Assembly: GCA_017614315.1 (NCBI GenBank)
Contig: JAGACA010000011.1
Span: forward strand, 1 to 64,000
Length of the DNA: 64,000 bases
From: Clostridia bacterium
GTDB taxonomy: Bacteria > Bacillota > Clostridia > Christensenellales > CAG-138
Direction of reading: 5' to 3'
The notes under the pieces are model-generated. The model was not told the origin of the DNA and made no database searches. It worked only from the letters and a program-made list of their open reading frames with translations. How positions within the stretch are numbered: the stretch's first letter is position 1; each line of letters opens with the position of its first letter. The translations under genes and the position numbers were made by a program. Of this stretch, positions 16,071 through 24,035 are shown one piece after another.

Positions 16071-16982
16071 ATGGAAACTTTCACCTACCCGTCCTGCACG
16101 GGAACAAGCATCATAGCGGCTTATAAATGGCTTCCCGAAGGCGAGCCCGCCGCGGTCGTACAGATCGTGCACGGCATGGCCGAGCACGCACAGCGTTATG
16201 ACGACCTTGCGAAATACTTAACGAGCCTGGGCTATGCGGTCTATGCCGAGGATCATCTCGGCCACGGCGAATCGATCAACGGCGCGGGCAAGCAGGGCTT
16301 CTTTGCCGCAGAGGACGGCTGGACGAAGGTCGTCACCGACATAATGACCCTCCACGGCATCGCGAAGGAGGAGAACCCCGGCAAGAAGCAGATCGTCTAC
16401 GGCCATTCCATGGGCAGCTTCCTTGCCCGCACGCTGGCTTCCCGCTTCCCCGATGAGTTCGACGCGTTCGTGTTCTCCGGCACCGCGGGCAAAAACCCCG
16501 TGCTCGGCATCGCAAAGGCGATCGCGAAGTCGCACATCAAAAAGAACGGCCCCGACAAGCCCGACGACATGCTCAACGGCATGGCGTTCGGCTCCTATAA
16601 CAAAAAGATCAAGCCCGCAAGGACTCCGTGCGACTGGCTCTCCTGCGACGAAGCGGTAGTCGACAAGTACATGGCGGACGAGCTCTGCGGCTTCACGTTC
16701 ACCTCCGGCGCTTTCCGCGACCTGTTCGACGGTCTGGGCGAGATCGCGGGCAAGGCGTGGGCGGAAAAGGTCAAGAACGTGCCCATCTACCTCCTTGCCG
16801 GCAGGCAGGATCCCGTCGGCGGCTACGGCAAGGGAGTAGTCGAGGTTTCGAACGATCTTTTGAAGACCGGTCACACCAAGGTCGTGCTCCAGCTTTACGA
16901 GAACGGCCGTCACGAAATGCACAACGAGGTCAACAAGGACGAGGTCTATAAGGGTATCGCCGCATTTCTCAAGACCGTGTAA
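16071..16982 (+). CDS. Alpha/beta hydrolase, monoacylglycerol-lipase/lysophospholipase type
   Basis: 303 residues from ATG at 16071, with GGGGG upstream; a frame from TTG at 16059 would include that site. The Hydrolase_4 pattern is present: QIVHGMAEHAQRYDDLA (about 32-48), AEDHLGHGES (about 63-72), nucleophile elbow YGHSMGS (Ser about 112), acid in LAGRQDPVGGYG (about 245), and His in NGRHEMHNE (about 275). Proteins of this type hydrolyse monoacylglycerols or lysophospholipids. It closes the four-gene run and is followed by a terminator. Confidence 0.9.
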   Translation: METFTYPSCTGTSIIAAYKWLPEGEPAAVVQIVHGMAEHAQRYDDLAKYLTSLGYAVYAEDHLGHGESINGAGKQGFFAAEDGWTKVVTDIMTLHGIAKEENPGKKQIVYGHSMGSFLARTLASRFPDEFDAFVFSGTAGKNPVLGIAKAIAKSHIKKNGPDKPDDMLNGMAFGSYNKKIKPARTPCDWLSCDEAVVDKYMADELCGFTFTSGAFRDLFDGLGEIAGKAWAEKVKNVPIYLLAGRQDPVGGYGKGVVEVSNDLLKTGHTKVVLQLYENGRHEMHNEVNKDEVYKGIAAFLKTV

Positions 16983-17046
16983 TGGTTTTGAGAAGGATCA
17001 AAGCTTAAGTCCTAAAGCATAAGAGTTCTGTCTAAAAGTACGTTGA

Positions 17047-17078
17047 GAAGCACAGCCGGTTTCAGCCTGTGCTTTTTC
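17047..17078 (+). terminator. Rho-independent terminator after the hydrolase cluster
   Basis: AAGCACAG pairs with CTGTGCTT across a GC-rich loop, followed by TTTTTC. Confidence 0.75.
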
Positions 17079-17079
17079 A

Positions 17080-17108
17080 TTGCGCCATGTCGGGATCTGT
17101 GATAGAAT
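17080..17108 (+). promoter_or_regulatory. Promoter for the small protein/S51-CHAP pair
   Basis: TTGCGC (17080-17085) and TAGAAT (17103-17108), spacing 17, with TG upstream of the -10. Confidence 0.6.
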
Positions 17109-17146
17109 CAATACGGAAGAACGTGGTTTGAAAGGATCTGACCATA

Positions 17147-17446
17147 GTGAACAAACTGTCCGATTACAAAGAAATACGAGGAACTCTTGTAAGAAAAAGG
17201 AGCACTGTATTCGGAAATCATTACTTGTACATAAGCGACGGTACAGATGCCGTTTCGGTTATGATCGGTAAAGCTGCTTATGATCTTTATACTGTCGGCA
17301 TGAGACTGACGGTTGGCTGTGCTGACCATAAAATAATCAACATTCGTCCGGGTATAGTTGAAAACGAAGATCAGTTTCTGAGCTTCCCATTTGTTTGTGA
17401 TGAAGATAAAGACGATCATACGGAACAGAAAGGAGTACTGCTGTGA
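17147..17446 (+). CDS. Small protein of unknown function coupled to the S51-CHAP gene
   Basis: 99 residues from GTG at 17147 with AAAGGAT upstream. It is predicted to be a small beta-barrel: alternating hydrophobic strands (EIRGTLVRKRST, NHYLYISDG, AVSVMIGK, MRLTVGC, KIINIRPG), which is OB-fold-like in rhythm. There is no signal peptide. Its stop overlaps the GTG of the next gene (GTGA at 17443-17446), so translation is probably coupled. The DNA here is clearly more AT-rich than the surroundings. I do not recognise a family. Confidence 0.6.
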   Translation: MNKLSDYKEIRGTLVRKRSTVFGNHYLYISDGTDAVSVMIGKAAYDLYTVGMRLTVGCADHKIINIRPGIVENEDQFLSFPFVCDEDKDDHTEQKGVLL

Positions 17447-18699
17447 ACGCGAGATTGCTGGGACTGTTCAGCGGCTTTCCGACGTATCATTTCACCGACG
17501 CGGCAGCGGACGTGCTGCGGGAAAGCCTTCCCCGGCGGGAAAGCCTGGTCTTTATCAGCGCCTGGCCCTACGACTGTCCGCGGAACGATGACGACAGCGG
17601 CGGCATGCATGAGATGTTCGCCGAGCGCGGAATAGGATTCGCCCGGTACTGCGTTATCGACCGGAGGATCGGCGCAGCCGACGCGGCGCGGCTTATCGGG
17701 GAAGCGGACTGCGTTTTCCTGATGGGCGGGGATCCTCCTTCGCAGATGGCGCTGATCCGCGATCTCGGGCTTGTACCCGCGCTTCTTGACTGCCGGGCAG
17801 TGATCCTCGGCGTCAGCGCGGGCTCCATGAACATGGGCAGATACGCCGCCGACTGTTGGGAAACGAAGACACTGTACGAGGGGATCGGCCTTGTCGATAT
17901 CGTCACGAAGGGGCATTATGAAAAGGACGCATGGTTTATTCCAATAATCAAAGAATTATCCATGACGCGTCCCGTGGCCGCAATGGAGGACGAGAGCGCG
18001 ATCTTCATTCGCGGGAACGCCGTTTGGCAGCTTGGAAATATCCATTGGGTCGATAAGGGCGAGATCACGGCGCTTACGGATGACGTACTTGTTAAAGCTG
18101 TCCTGAAGGATCGGCGTCCTTTAAGAAAGCTTCGTTCCGAACGGCAGGACAGCTCGAAGCCCGGCGGGCAGTGTATCGAAAAAGCAACAAGGAAAGGACT
18201 GGCGGAGACCGCAAGGGAGAAGGCGACGATCCCGTTTCACGGATACGTTGACGGGATGGCGTCCAACCTTGCGCCGATCGTGCGACCGTTTCCGACATGG
18301 ACCCTCAAGGACGCCGACGGCCTTTGGTGCGCTGCGTTCGTCTATTATTGCTGCATGGAGGCGGGCTTCGAGTTTCCGATCCGTCCGAACGAATGCAAAA
18401 CCTGTCATCTGGCCGGCTGCATTGCGTGGGAGGAGTTTGCCGCAGGCGACAGGCGGATCGAATGCCGCAAAGGCTCGGAGGACTTCGTTCCGGAAGCGGG
18501 AGACATTGTCATCTATGACAGGGTATTCGAGAACAGAGAGCACGACCATATGGGGATCGTTCTTGAGAACCGCGGGAACAGGATCGTTGCCGCAGAGGGG
18601 AATGTGAACAACACTTCCGGGATCGTCGAGCGCCCCGCCGACGAACATATCCGGGCGTATATCAGGATCCCGAACGGGTATCGGTACAAAGAAGAGTGA
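17443..18699 (+). CDS. Peptidase S51 (dipeptidase E-like) fused to a CHAP-type amidase domain
   Basis: 418 residues, start GTG with AAAGGAG upstream. The first 215 residues are peptidase S51/PepE-like: FLMGGDPPSQ (about 87-96) and the nucleophile motif ILGVSAGSMNMG (Ser about 126). A hinge rich in Arg, Lys and Ser spans about 220-255. The C-terminal part, about 260-415, is CHAP/NlpC-like: GLWCAAFVYYCC gives the nucleophile Cys (about 289), EAGDIVIYDR is the usual loop, and HDHMGIVLEN gives the His. S51 enzymes cut Asp-X dipeptides, isopeptides or cyanophycin; CHAP enzymes cut peptidoglycan peptides or amide bonds. No signal peptide is visible, so both act in the cytoplasm or release is non-classical. 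CTG and CGG codons are frequent, unlike the CTC/CGC/AGG habit of neighbours, suggesting horizontal transfer. Confidence 0.85.
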   Translation: MNARLLGLFSGFPTYHFTDAAADVLRESLPRRESLVFISAWPYDCPRNDDDSGGMHEMFAERGIGFARYCVIDRRIGAADAARLIGEADCVFLMGGDPPSQMALIRDLGLVPALLDCRAVILGVSAGSMNMGRYAADCWETKTLYEGIGLVDIVTKGHYEKDAWFIPIIKELSMTRPVAAMEDESAIFIRGNAVWQLGNIHWVDKGEITALTDDVLVKAVLKDRRPLRKLRSERQDSSKPGGQCIEKATRKGLAETAREKATIPFHGYVDGMASNLAPIVRPFPTWTLKDADGLWCAAFVYYCCMEAGFEFPIRPNECKTCHLAGCIAWEEFAAGDRRIECRKGSEDFVPEAGDIVIYDRVFENREHDHMGIVLENRGNRIVAAEGNVNNTSGIVERPADEHIRAYIRIPNGYRYKEE

Positions 18700-18730
18700 C
18701 TGATCCCCGCTTTCCGGAAACAGACAGATC

Positions 18731-18771
18731 AAGACCTTCATGGAGATAAACTCTCCGGGGAAGGTCTTTTA
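18731..18771 (+). terminator. Terminator after the S51-CHAP gene
   Basis: AAGACCTTC (18731-18739) pairs with GAAGGTCTT (18760-18768), followed by TT. The loop holds a second small stem. Confidence 0.65.
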
Positions 18772-18772
18772 C

Positions 18773-18809
18773 AATGCAAAAAGCGGAAGGAGCGCCGCGC
18801 TCCTTCCGC
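18773..18809 (-). terminator. Terminator of arginine deiminase
   Basis: GCGGAAGGAGC (18783-18793) pairs with GCTCCTTCCGC (18799-18809). On the minus strand the stem is followed by TTTTT, 70 bases after the deiminase stop. Confidence 0.85.
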
Positions 18810-18879
18810 GTGATTTGTCCGAACGCCGCATGTTCAGAGCGCCTCTGATGGGGAGCTCTTACGATTCGGCTTTGATCCT

Positions 18880-20100
18880 TCATTTCCATATATCGTCGCG
18901 GAGCATCGGCATACTCATGCAGCGGGGGCCGCCGCGGCCTCTCGAGAGCTCGCCGCCGGGTATCGGGTTCACGTGAACGCCGGCCTTGTCGAGGAGCGCG
19001 TTCGTCACGTGGTTGCGGTCGTATGTGATTATGTTTGCGGGGGCTATCGCAAGGGAGTTCGAGCCCATGTTCCAATGCTCGCGCTTGTAGGCGATCTCGC
19101 TGCCGCCGCCCATCTCGATGAAGCTGACGTGATCGAGGTGCAGTGCCCTTTCGAGTATGCGCTCGACAGCGTCGGTAGTGCGGACGACGTTGATGCCGCC
19201 GTGCCCCGCGGGGGTAAGCTCGTAAACGTCGAACCACTTGTGTACGATGCAGGGATGGGCGAGGAACTTATCGTAATCGACGTGCGTCATCAGGACGTCA
19301 AGGTGCATATACGTGCGGCTCGCGGGATTCTTGAACAGCAGCACCTTCTCGTATCCGCGGGCGAAGAGCGTCTTTGCGAGCTTCTCGACCGCCGCGACGC
19401 TCGTCCTCTCGCCGCAGCCTATCGCAACGCATTTGTCGGAAAGCGACAGAACGTCGCCGCCCTCTATGGGACAGCCGCAGTTATAATCGTAAAGCAGGTC
19501 GACAGTGCCCTTGCCGAACTTTTCGCCGTATTTGTGAAGATAGCGGATGAACAGCGTCTCGCGCATGCGCGCCGGCATGCTCATCGCGCTGATAGCTATA
19601 CCTTCGCCGATCGAAAAGCTTATGTCCCTGGTGAAATAGATATTGGGCAGGGGATCGGTCAGGAAGGGATAATCGTCGGATACGAGCGACTGAATGGGCT
19701 TGACGGGAACGTCCTTCAGGTCGTCGCGGGTTATGCCCTTCGCGACAGCGTCGAAAAGCTTTTCGGACGGTACGGAAAGCAGATACTCCTTTACGGCGGG
19801 CTTCAGAGAATCGCCGCTCACGCCTATATCGACGAAATCGTCAATGAACGCGCGCCTTACGCCGTCGTCACGGACTACCTTCGCGAATTCCCGCTCGATA
19901 TAAACGACGTCGACGCCGGCACTTTTGAGAATCCCAGCGAAAACGTCGTGCTCCCTTCCGGCCATCTCGACGTCGGGGGTGTCCTCGGCGAGCATGCGCC
20001 CGAGATAATCGGGCATGAGGCTCGCAAGCTCAACGCCCGGACGGTGAAGCATGACGCGCTTTAACGGCCCGATCTCGCTCTTTACGTTAATATGACCCAT
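18880..20100 (-). CDS. arcA: Arginine deiminase
   Basis: 406 residues, full length. It converts arginine to citrulline and ammonia, giving ATP through the later ADI pathway and protection against acid. Family motifs: MLHRPG near the start, FTRDIS (about 160-165), EGGDVL (about 218-223), HLDVLMTHVD (about 273-282) and GRGGPRCMSMPM with the catalytic Cys (about 393). CGGAGG precedes the start. It has its own promoter and terminator and is not next to arcB (ornithine carbamoyltransferase), arcC or arcD; if the pathway is complete, the rest is elsewhere. Confidence 0.97.
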   Translation of the reverse strand: MGHINVKSEIGPLKRVMLHRPGVELASLMPDYLGRMLAEDTPDVEMAGREHDVFAGILKSAGVDVVYIEREFAKVVRDDGVRRAFIDDFVDIGVSGDSLKPAVKEYLLSVPSEKLFDAVAKGITRDDLKDVPVKPIQSLVSDDYPFLTDPLPNIYFTRDISFSIGEGIAISAMSMPARMRETLFIRYLHKYGEKFGKGTVDLLYDYNCGCPIEGGDVLSLSDKCVAIGCGERTSVAAVEKLAKTLFARGYEKVLLFKNPASRTYMHLDVLMTHVDYDKFLAHPCIVHKWFDVYELTPAGHGGINVVRTTDAVERILERALHLDHVSFIEMGGGSEIAYKREHWNMGSNSLAIAPANIITYDRNHVTNALLDKAGVHVNPIPGGELSRGRGGPRCMSMPMLRDDIWK

Positions 20101-20129
20101 GGGGAAAACCTCCGTTTGTTTATGCGTCT

Positions 20130-20158
20130 ATTATACCCCGACGACTGATAACAGTCAA
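20130..20158 (-). promoter_or_regulatory. Sigma-A promoter for arcA
   Basis: On the minus strand TTGACT (20153-20158) and TATAAT (20130-20135), spacing 17. No ArgR-type operator is obvious. Confidence 0.8.
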
Positions 20159-20202
20159 CCCCGGGCGGCGTCCGGAAAGCCCCTTTAACGCGATATTTCT
20201 CC

Positions 20203-20230
20203 TTGACATTCCGCCCGAATATTCTATAAT
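20203..20230 (+). promoter_or_regulatory. Sigma-A promoter for the ABC exporter pair
   Basis: Perfect hexamers TTGACA (20203-20208) and TATAAT (20225-20230), spacing 16. The leader before the first gene is about 70 bases. Confidence 0.85.
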
Positions 20231-20305
20231 ATAAGCAAATGCGTTCTTTGCGGCAAGCCGCCTCACGGGCGGCGGGGAAAAGGCGATTTGGAGAGGAGAA
20301 ACAGC

Positions 20306-22078
20306 TTGATCTTCGGGAAACACATCAACCGCTACTATTTGAAGTACGCGCCGCTTTTGCTGCTCGGCGCCGCCGCTCTCATACTGGTAGACTATTTCCA
20401 GCTCATAATACCCAATCTGTACGGCATGCTGATCGACGGCCTCAATAACGGCGCGGTCGAATACCGCGGCGCGGTCACGGCTTTTGACGTCGATTTCCTG
20501 CTGGACAGGATCTGCCTGCCCATAGTGGGCATAGTCGTCATAATGATGATCGGCAGGTTCCTGTGGCGCGTATGCTTCTTCGGCTCGGCGATACGCGTCG
20601 AGACCGATCTTCGCATAAAGATGTTCGACCACAGCAAGGATCTTTCCAGGGATTATTACCAGGTCAACAAGGTCGGCAACCTTATGAGCCTTTACACGAA
20701 CGACCTCGACACGATCCAGGAATGCTTCGGCGACGGGCTCCTGATGTTCTTCGACGCGCTGTTCCTCGGCATACTCGGCTTCTATAACATGTGGCGCATG
20801 AGCATCGTTATGACGCTCCTCACGCTGATACCGCTCGGGCTCATTTTCCTCATCGGCACGCTCATGGGCAAGGCGATGATGAAAAAGTGGGAGGTCAGAC
20901 AGCAGGCGTTCTCTAACCTCTCCGACTTCTCGCAGGAGACCTTCTCCGGCTATGCGGTCGTAAAAGCGTTCGTAAAGGAGCTCATACAGCTTATGAGCTT
21001 CAAGAAGCTCAATATCGAAAACGAAAAGACCAACGTCGACTACGTCAAAATATCGAACCTGATGCACGTTCTCATCATCACTCTGGTCGAGACGGTCATC
21101 TGCATAATACTCGGCTACGGCGGCTACCTCGTGCACGAGGGCATATTCAGCGCCGGCAGGCTGATGGAATACGTCGGCTATTTCACCTCGGTCGTATGGC
21201 CGGTCATGGCGGTATCTATGCTCATCGAAAAGACCGCGCGCGGCAAGGCGTCCATGAGCCGCATTTCGAGGCTGCTCGAGGCGGAGATCACCGTTCGCGA
21301 CCGCAAGGACGCAAAGCCCGTCGATAAGATCGAGGGCGATATCGAGTTCCGCGGCCTCACCTTCCGGTATCCGGACGGCGAGTTCAACGCGCTCACCGAC
21401 GTTTCGTTCAAAATAAACGCGGGGGAGAGCGTCGGCATAGTCGGCAAGACCGGCTCGGGCAAGACCACGATAGTCGATCTCATACTCCGCGCGTACAACG
21501 TGCCCGACGGAACGCTCTTCGTCGACGGTCACGATGTGAACAACATTACGATAAGGTCGCTTCGCGAGGGCTGCGCCTACGTCCCGCAGGACAATTTCCT
21601 GTTCTCCGACACCATCAACAACAACATAAACTTCGCTTACGACGAGCTTGACGCCGAAAAGGTCAAAAGGTCGGCGGAGCTTTCCGCCGTCAGCGACAAC
21701 ATCGTCGAGTTCAAGGATCAGTACGAGACCGTCCTCGGCGAGCGCGGCGTGACCGTTTCGGGCGGCCAGAAGCAGCGCATATCCATCGCCCGCGCGCTGA
21801 TGAAGGACGCGCCGATACTGATACTCGACGACTCCGTTTCCGCGGTCGACACCGACACGGAAAAGGTCATTCTGAGAAATCTTCAGGAAAACCGCAGGGG
21901 CAAGACCACGATACTCATCGCGCACCGCATATCGACCATTAAGGAACTCGATAAGATCGTGTTCGTGGAGGACGGCCGCGTTACGGCGGTCGGCAGCCAT
22001 GACGAGCTTCTCGCTTCCTGCCCGGAATACGCAAAGATGGTCGAACTCCAGCGCCTCGAAGAAGAGGCCGACAGGTAA
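20306..22078 (+). CDS. ABC exporter half-transporter, subunit 1 (degenerate catalytic site)
   Basis: 590 residues. TTG at 20306 is chosen because GAGAGGAG lies 8 bases upstream; a TTG at 20288 precedes that site. Six membrane spans fill about residues 15-300, then a nucleotide-binding domain: Walker A GKTGSGKTT (about 380), Q-loop, signature VSGGQKQR (about 490) and Walker B ILILDDSVSAVD. The catalytic Glu after Walker B is replaced by Asp, while the signature is canonical. The next gene has the opposite pattern. This is the asymmetry known for heterodimeric exporters such as TM287/288 and BmrCD, which export drugs, lipids or peptides. Confidence 0.93.
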   Translation: MIFGKHINRYYLKYAPLLLLGAAALILVDYFQLIIPNLYGMLIDGLNNGAVEYRGAVTAFDVDFLLDRICLPIVGIVVIMMIGRFLWRVCFFGSAIRVETDLRIKMFDHSKDLSRDYYQVNKVGNLMSLYTNDLDTIQECFGDGLLMFFDALFLGILGFYNMWRMSIVMTLLTLIPLGLIFLIGTLMGKAMMKKWEVRQQAFSNLSDFSQETFSGYAVVKAFVKELIQLMSFKKLNIENEKTNVDYVKISNLMHVLIITLVETVICIILGYGGYLVHEGIFSAGRLMEYVGYFTSVVWPVMAVSMLIEKTARGKASMSRISRLLEAEITVRDRKDAKPVDKIEGDIEFRGLTFRYPDGEFNALTDVSFKINAGESVGIVGKTGSGKTTIVDLILRAYNVPDGTLFVDGHDVNNITIRSLREGCAYVPQDNFLFSDTINNNINFAYDELDAEKVKRSAELSAVSDNIVEFKDQYETVLGERGVTVSGGQKQRISIARALMKDAPILILDDSVSAVDTDTEKVILRNLQENRRGKTTILIAHRISTIKELDKIVFVEDGRVTAVGSHDELLASCPEYAKMVELQRLEEEADR

Positions 22079-22096
22079 GGAAGGAGATGAACAAAG

Positions 22097-23986
22097 ATGC
22101 ATAAATATTATCCCCTTCTCCTGGTCGGCGGCATCCTAGGCGCGGTATCGATCGTACTGATAATCGCGTACGCCTCCATAAAGGACAAAAAGCAGGCGAT
22201 CGGCTTCGACCGCCACATGAAGGACAGCGAGATCATAAAAAGGCTCCTCCGCTATGCGAAGCCCTACGCCTGGAGCTTCATACTGGTCGGCTTCATAATG
22301 CTCGCGGGCATCGCGTACGACATCGTCTCGCCGCAGATAGTCGGCAAGGTCACGGCGCTCATCAGCGCGGATTTCGAGCTTAAGAGGCTCTATTACCTCG
22401 TCGCGCTGTACGCCGGTATACTCGTCGTTTCGATGGTCTGCACCTATGCCCAGGCGATAATACTGCAGAAGGTCGGCCAGAAGATCATCTCCAACATGCG
22501 CGAGGATCTGTTCGTTCACATCGAGGAGCTTTCACACGAGCAGATGAACTCCATACCCGTCGGCAAGCTCGTCACGAGGGTCACGAACGACACAAACGCG
22601 ATATCGCTCATGTTCACGTCGCTGCTCGTTAACCTGATAAAGAACGTGTTCATACTTGTCGGCGTGCTCGTCGCCATGATCGCCATGAACTACGAATTAA
22701 CGCTCATGGTGCTCTGCTTCGCGCCGTTCATACTGCTCTTCACGGTGATATTCCGCAAGTTCGCAAGGCGCGCGTACCGCCGCGTCAAGGACAGGACGAC
22801 CGACATAAATACGTACCTTTCCGAGAACCTCTCCGGCATCAAGATCACGCAGATATTCAACCGCGAGGCGGCGAAGCAGCGCGACTTCGAGGAAAAGAGC
22901 CGCGGGCTCGGCAAGGCGAAGCGCGAGCAGATACTTGTGTTCGGCATATTCCGACCGCTCGTTTACATGCTGTACATAAGCTCCGTGCTCATGCTGTTCT
23001 ATCTCGGCGGCCGCGGCAAGCTCGAAGGCACCGTCTTTCTCGGCCAGACGATAGAGACGGCGACCATGGTCAGCTTCTATATGTATATCAACAAGTTCTT
23101 CAACCCGATCCAGAACCTCGCGGAGCAGTTCAACTGGCTCCAGTCGGCGTTCGCATCGGCCGAAAAGGTCTTCTCGATAATGGATATCGAGCCCGCGCTC
23201 AAGGACGCGGAGGACGCGATAGAGCTCGACGAGGTCAGGGGCGAGATCGAGTTTAAGGACGTCTGGTTCAGCTACGTTCCGGACGAGTGGGTATTGAAGG
23301 GAGTTTCGTTCCATGTCAATCCCGGCGACACCGTCGCGTTCGTCGGCCCGACGGGCTCCGGCAAGACGACCATACTCTCGCTCATCTGCCGAAATTACGA
23401 GTTCCAGAAGGGCGAGATACTGATCGACGGCATCGACATAAGAAAAATAAAGACCTCTTCCCTGAGGAAGCACTTCGGACAGATGCTGCAGGACGTGTTC
23501 CTCTTCTCCGGCGACATCAGGAGCAATATCCTCCTCGGCATGGAGGGCGTATCGGACGAGGAGGTCATGGAGGCCTGCCGCTACGTCAACGCGGATCACT
23601 TCGTCGACCGCCTCGAAAACGGGCTCGACGAGGTCGTGCGCGAGCGCGGCAACAACTTCTCCGCCGGTCAGCGCCAGCTGTTGAGCTTCGCGAGGACGAT
23701 AATCCACAAGCCCGAGGTGATGATACTCGACGAGGCGACCGCGAACATCGACACCGAGACAGAGGTGCTCATACAGGATTCGCTTGAGAAGATGATGAAC
23801 ATCGGCACGATGCTGATCGTCGCGCACCGTCTTTCCACCATACAGCACGCCGACAACATAATCGTCCTCTCGAAGGGCGAGATCGTCGAGCAGGGCGATC
23901 ACCACGAGCTGCTCAAGAACAAGGGCAAGTATTACGCGCTCTATATGCTCCAGTTCGAAAAGGAAAAACAAAGGCTCGGCGAATAA
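22097..23986 (+). CDS. ABC exporter half-transporter, subunit 2 (consensus Walker B)
   Basis: 629 residues, 18 bases after subunit 1, with AAGGAGATG upstream. It has an extra N-terminal hydrophobic helix (LLLVGGILGAVSIVLIIAYA) before the six-span core. The nucleotide-binding domain has Walker A GPTGSGKTT (about 418), a non-standard signature FSAGQRQ in place of LSGGQ, and a full Walker B VMILDEATANID with the catalytic Glu. Pairing this Walker site with the normal signature of subunit 1 gives one hydrolytic site; the reverse combination gives a degenerate site. The substrate is not evident. The operon ends with a strong terminator. Confidence 0.94.
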   Translation: MHKYYPLLLVGGILGAVSIVLIIAYASIKDKKQAIGFDRHMKDSEIIKRLLRYAKPYAWSFILVGFIMLAGIAYDIVSPQIVGKVTALISADFELKRLYYLVALYAGILVVSMVCTYAQAIILQKVGQKIISNMREDLFVHIEELSHEQMNSIPVGKLVTRVTNDTNAISLMFTSLLVNLIKNVFILVGVLVAMIAMNYELTLMVLCFAPFILLFTVIFRKFARRAYRRVKDRTTDINTYLSENLSGIKITQIFNREAAKQRDFEEKSRGLGKAKREQILVFGIFRPLVYMLYISSVLMLFYLGGRGKLEGTVFLGQTIETATMVSFYMYINKFFNPIQNLAEQFNWLQSAFASAEKVFSIMDIEPALKDAEDAIELDEVRGEIEFKDVWFSYVPDEWVLKGVSFHVNPGDTVAFVGPTGSGKTTILSLICRNYEFQKGEILIDGIDIRKIKTSSLRKHFGQMLQDVFLFSGDIRSNILLGMEGVSDEEVMEACRYVNADHFVDRLENGLDEVVRERGNNFSAGQRQLLSFARTIIHKPEVMILDEATANIDTETEVLIQDSLEKMMNIGTMLIVAHRLSTIQHADNIIVLSKGEIVEQGDHHELLKNKGKYYALYMLQFEKEKQRLGE

Positions 23987-23996
23987 GTGAAGCAAC

Positions 23997-24035
23997 AAAA
24001 AGGGAAGCGATCATCCTTCGCTTCCCTTGTTTTTA
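23997..24035. terminator. Bidirectional terminator between the ABC exporter and the YgiQ-type gene
   Basis: AAGGGAAGCGA (24000-24010) pairs with TCGCTTCCCTT (24018-24028). T-runs flank both sides (GTTTTT on plus, TTTTTG on minus), matching the convergent genes. Confidence 0.85.

Noticed and set aside
18880..20100. A complete arginine deiminase operon
   Set aside because: Only arcA is present. The neighbouring genes are an S51-CHAP protein and an ABC exporter, not arcB, arcC or arcD.
20120..22102. 660-codon antisense frame opposite the first ABC subunit
   Set aside because: It is the codon-position shadow of a clear ABC transporter gene and has a charged, low-complexity translation.
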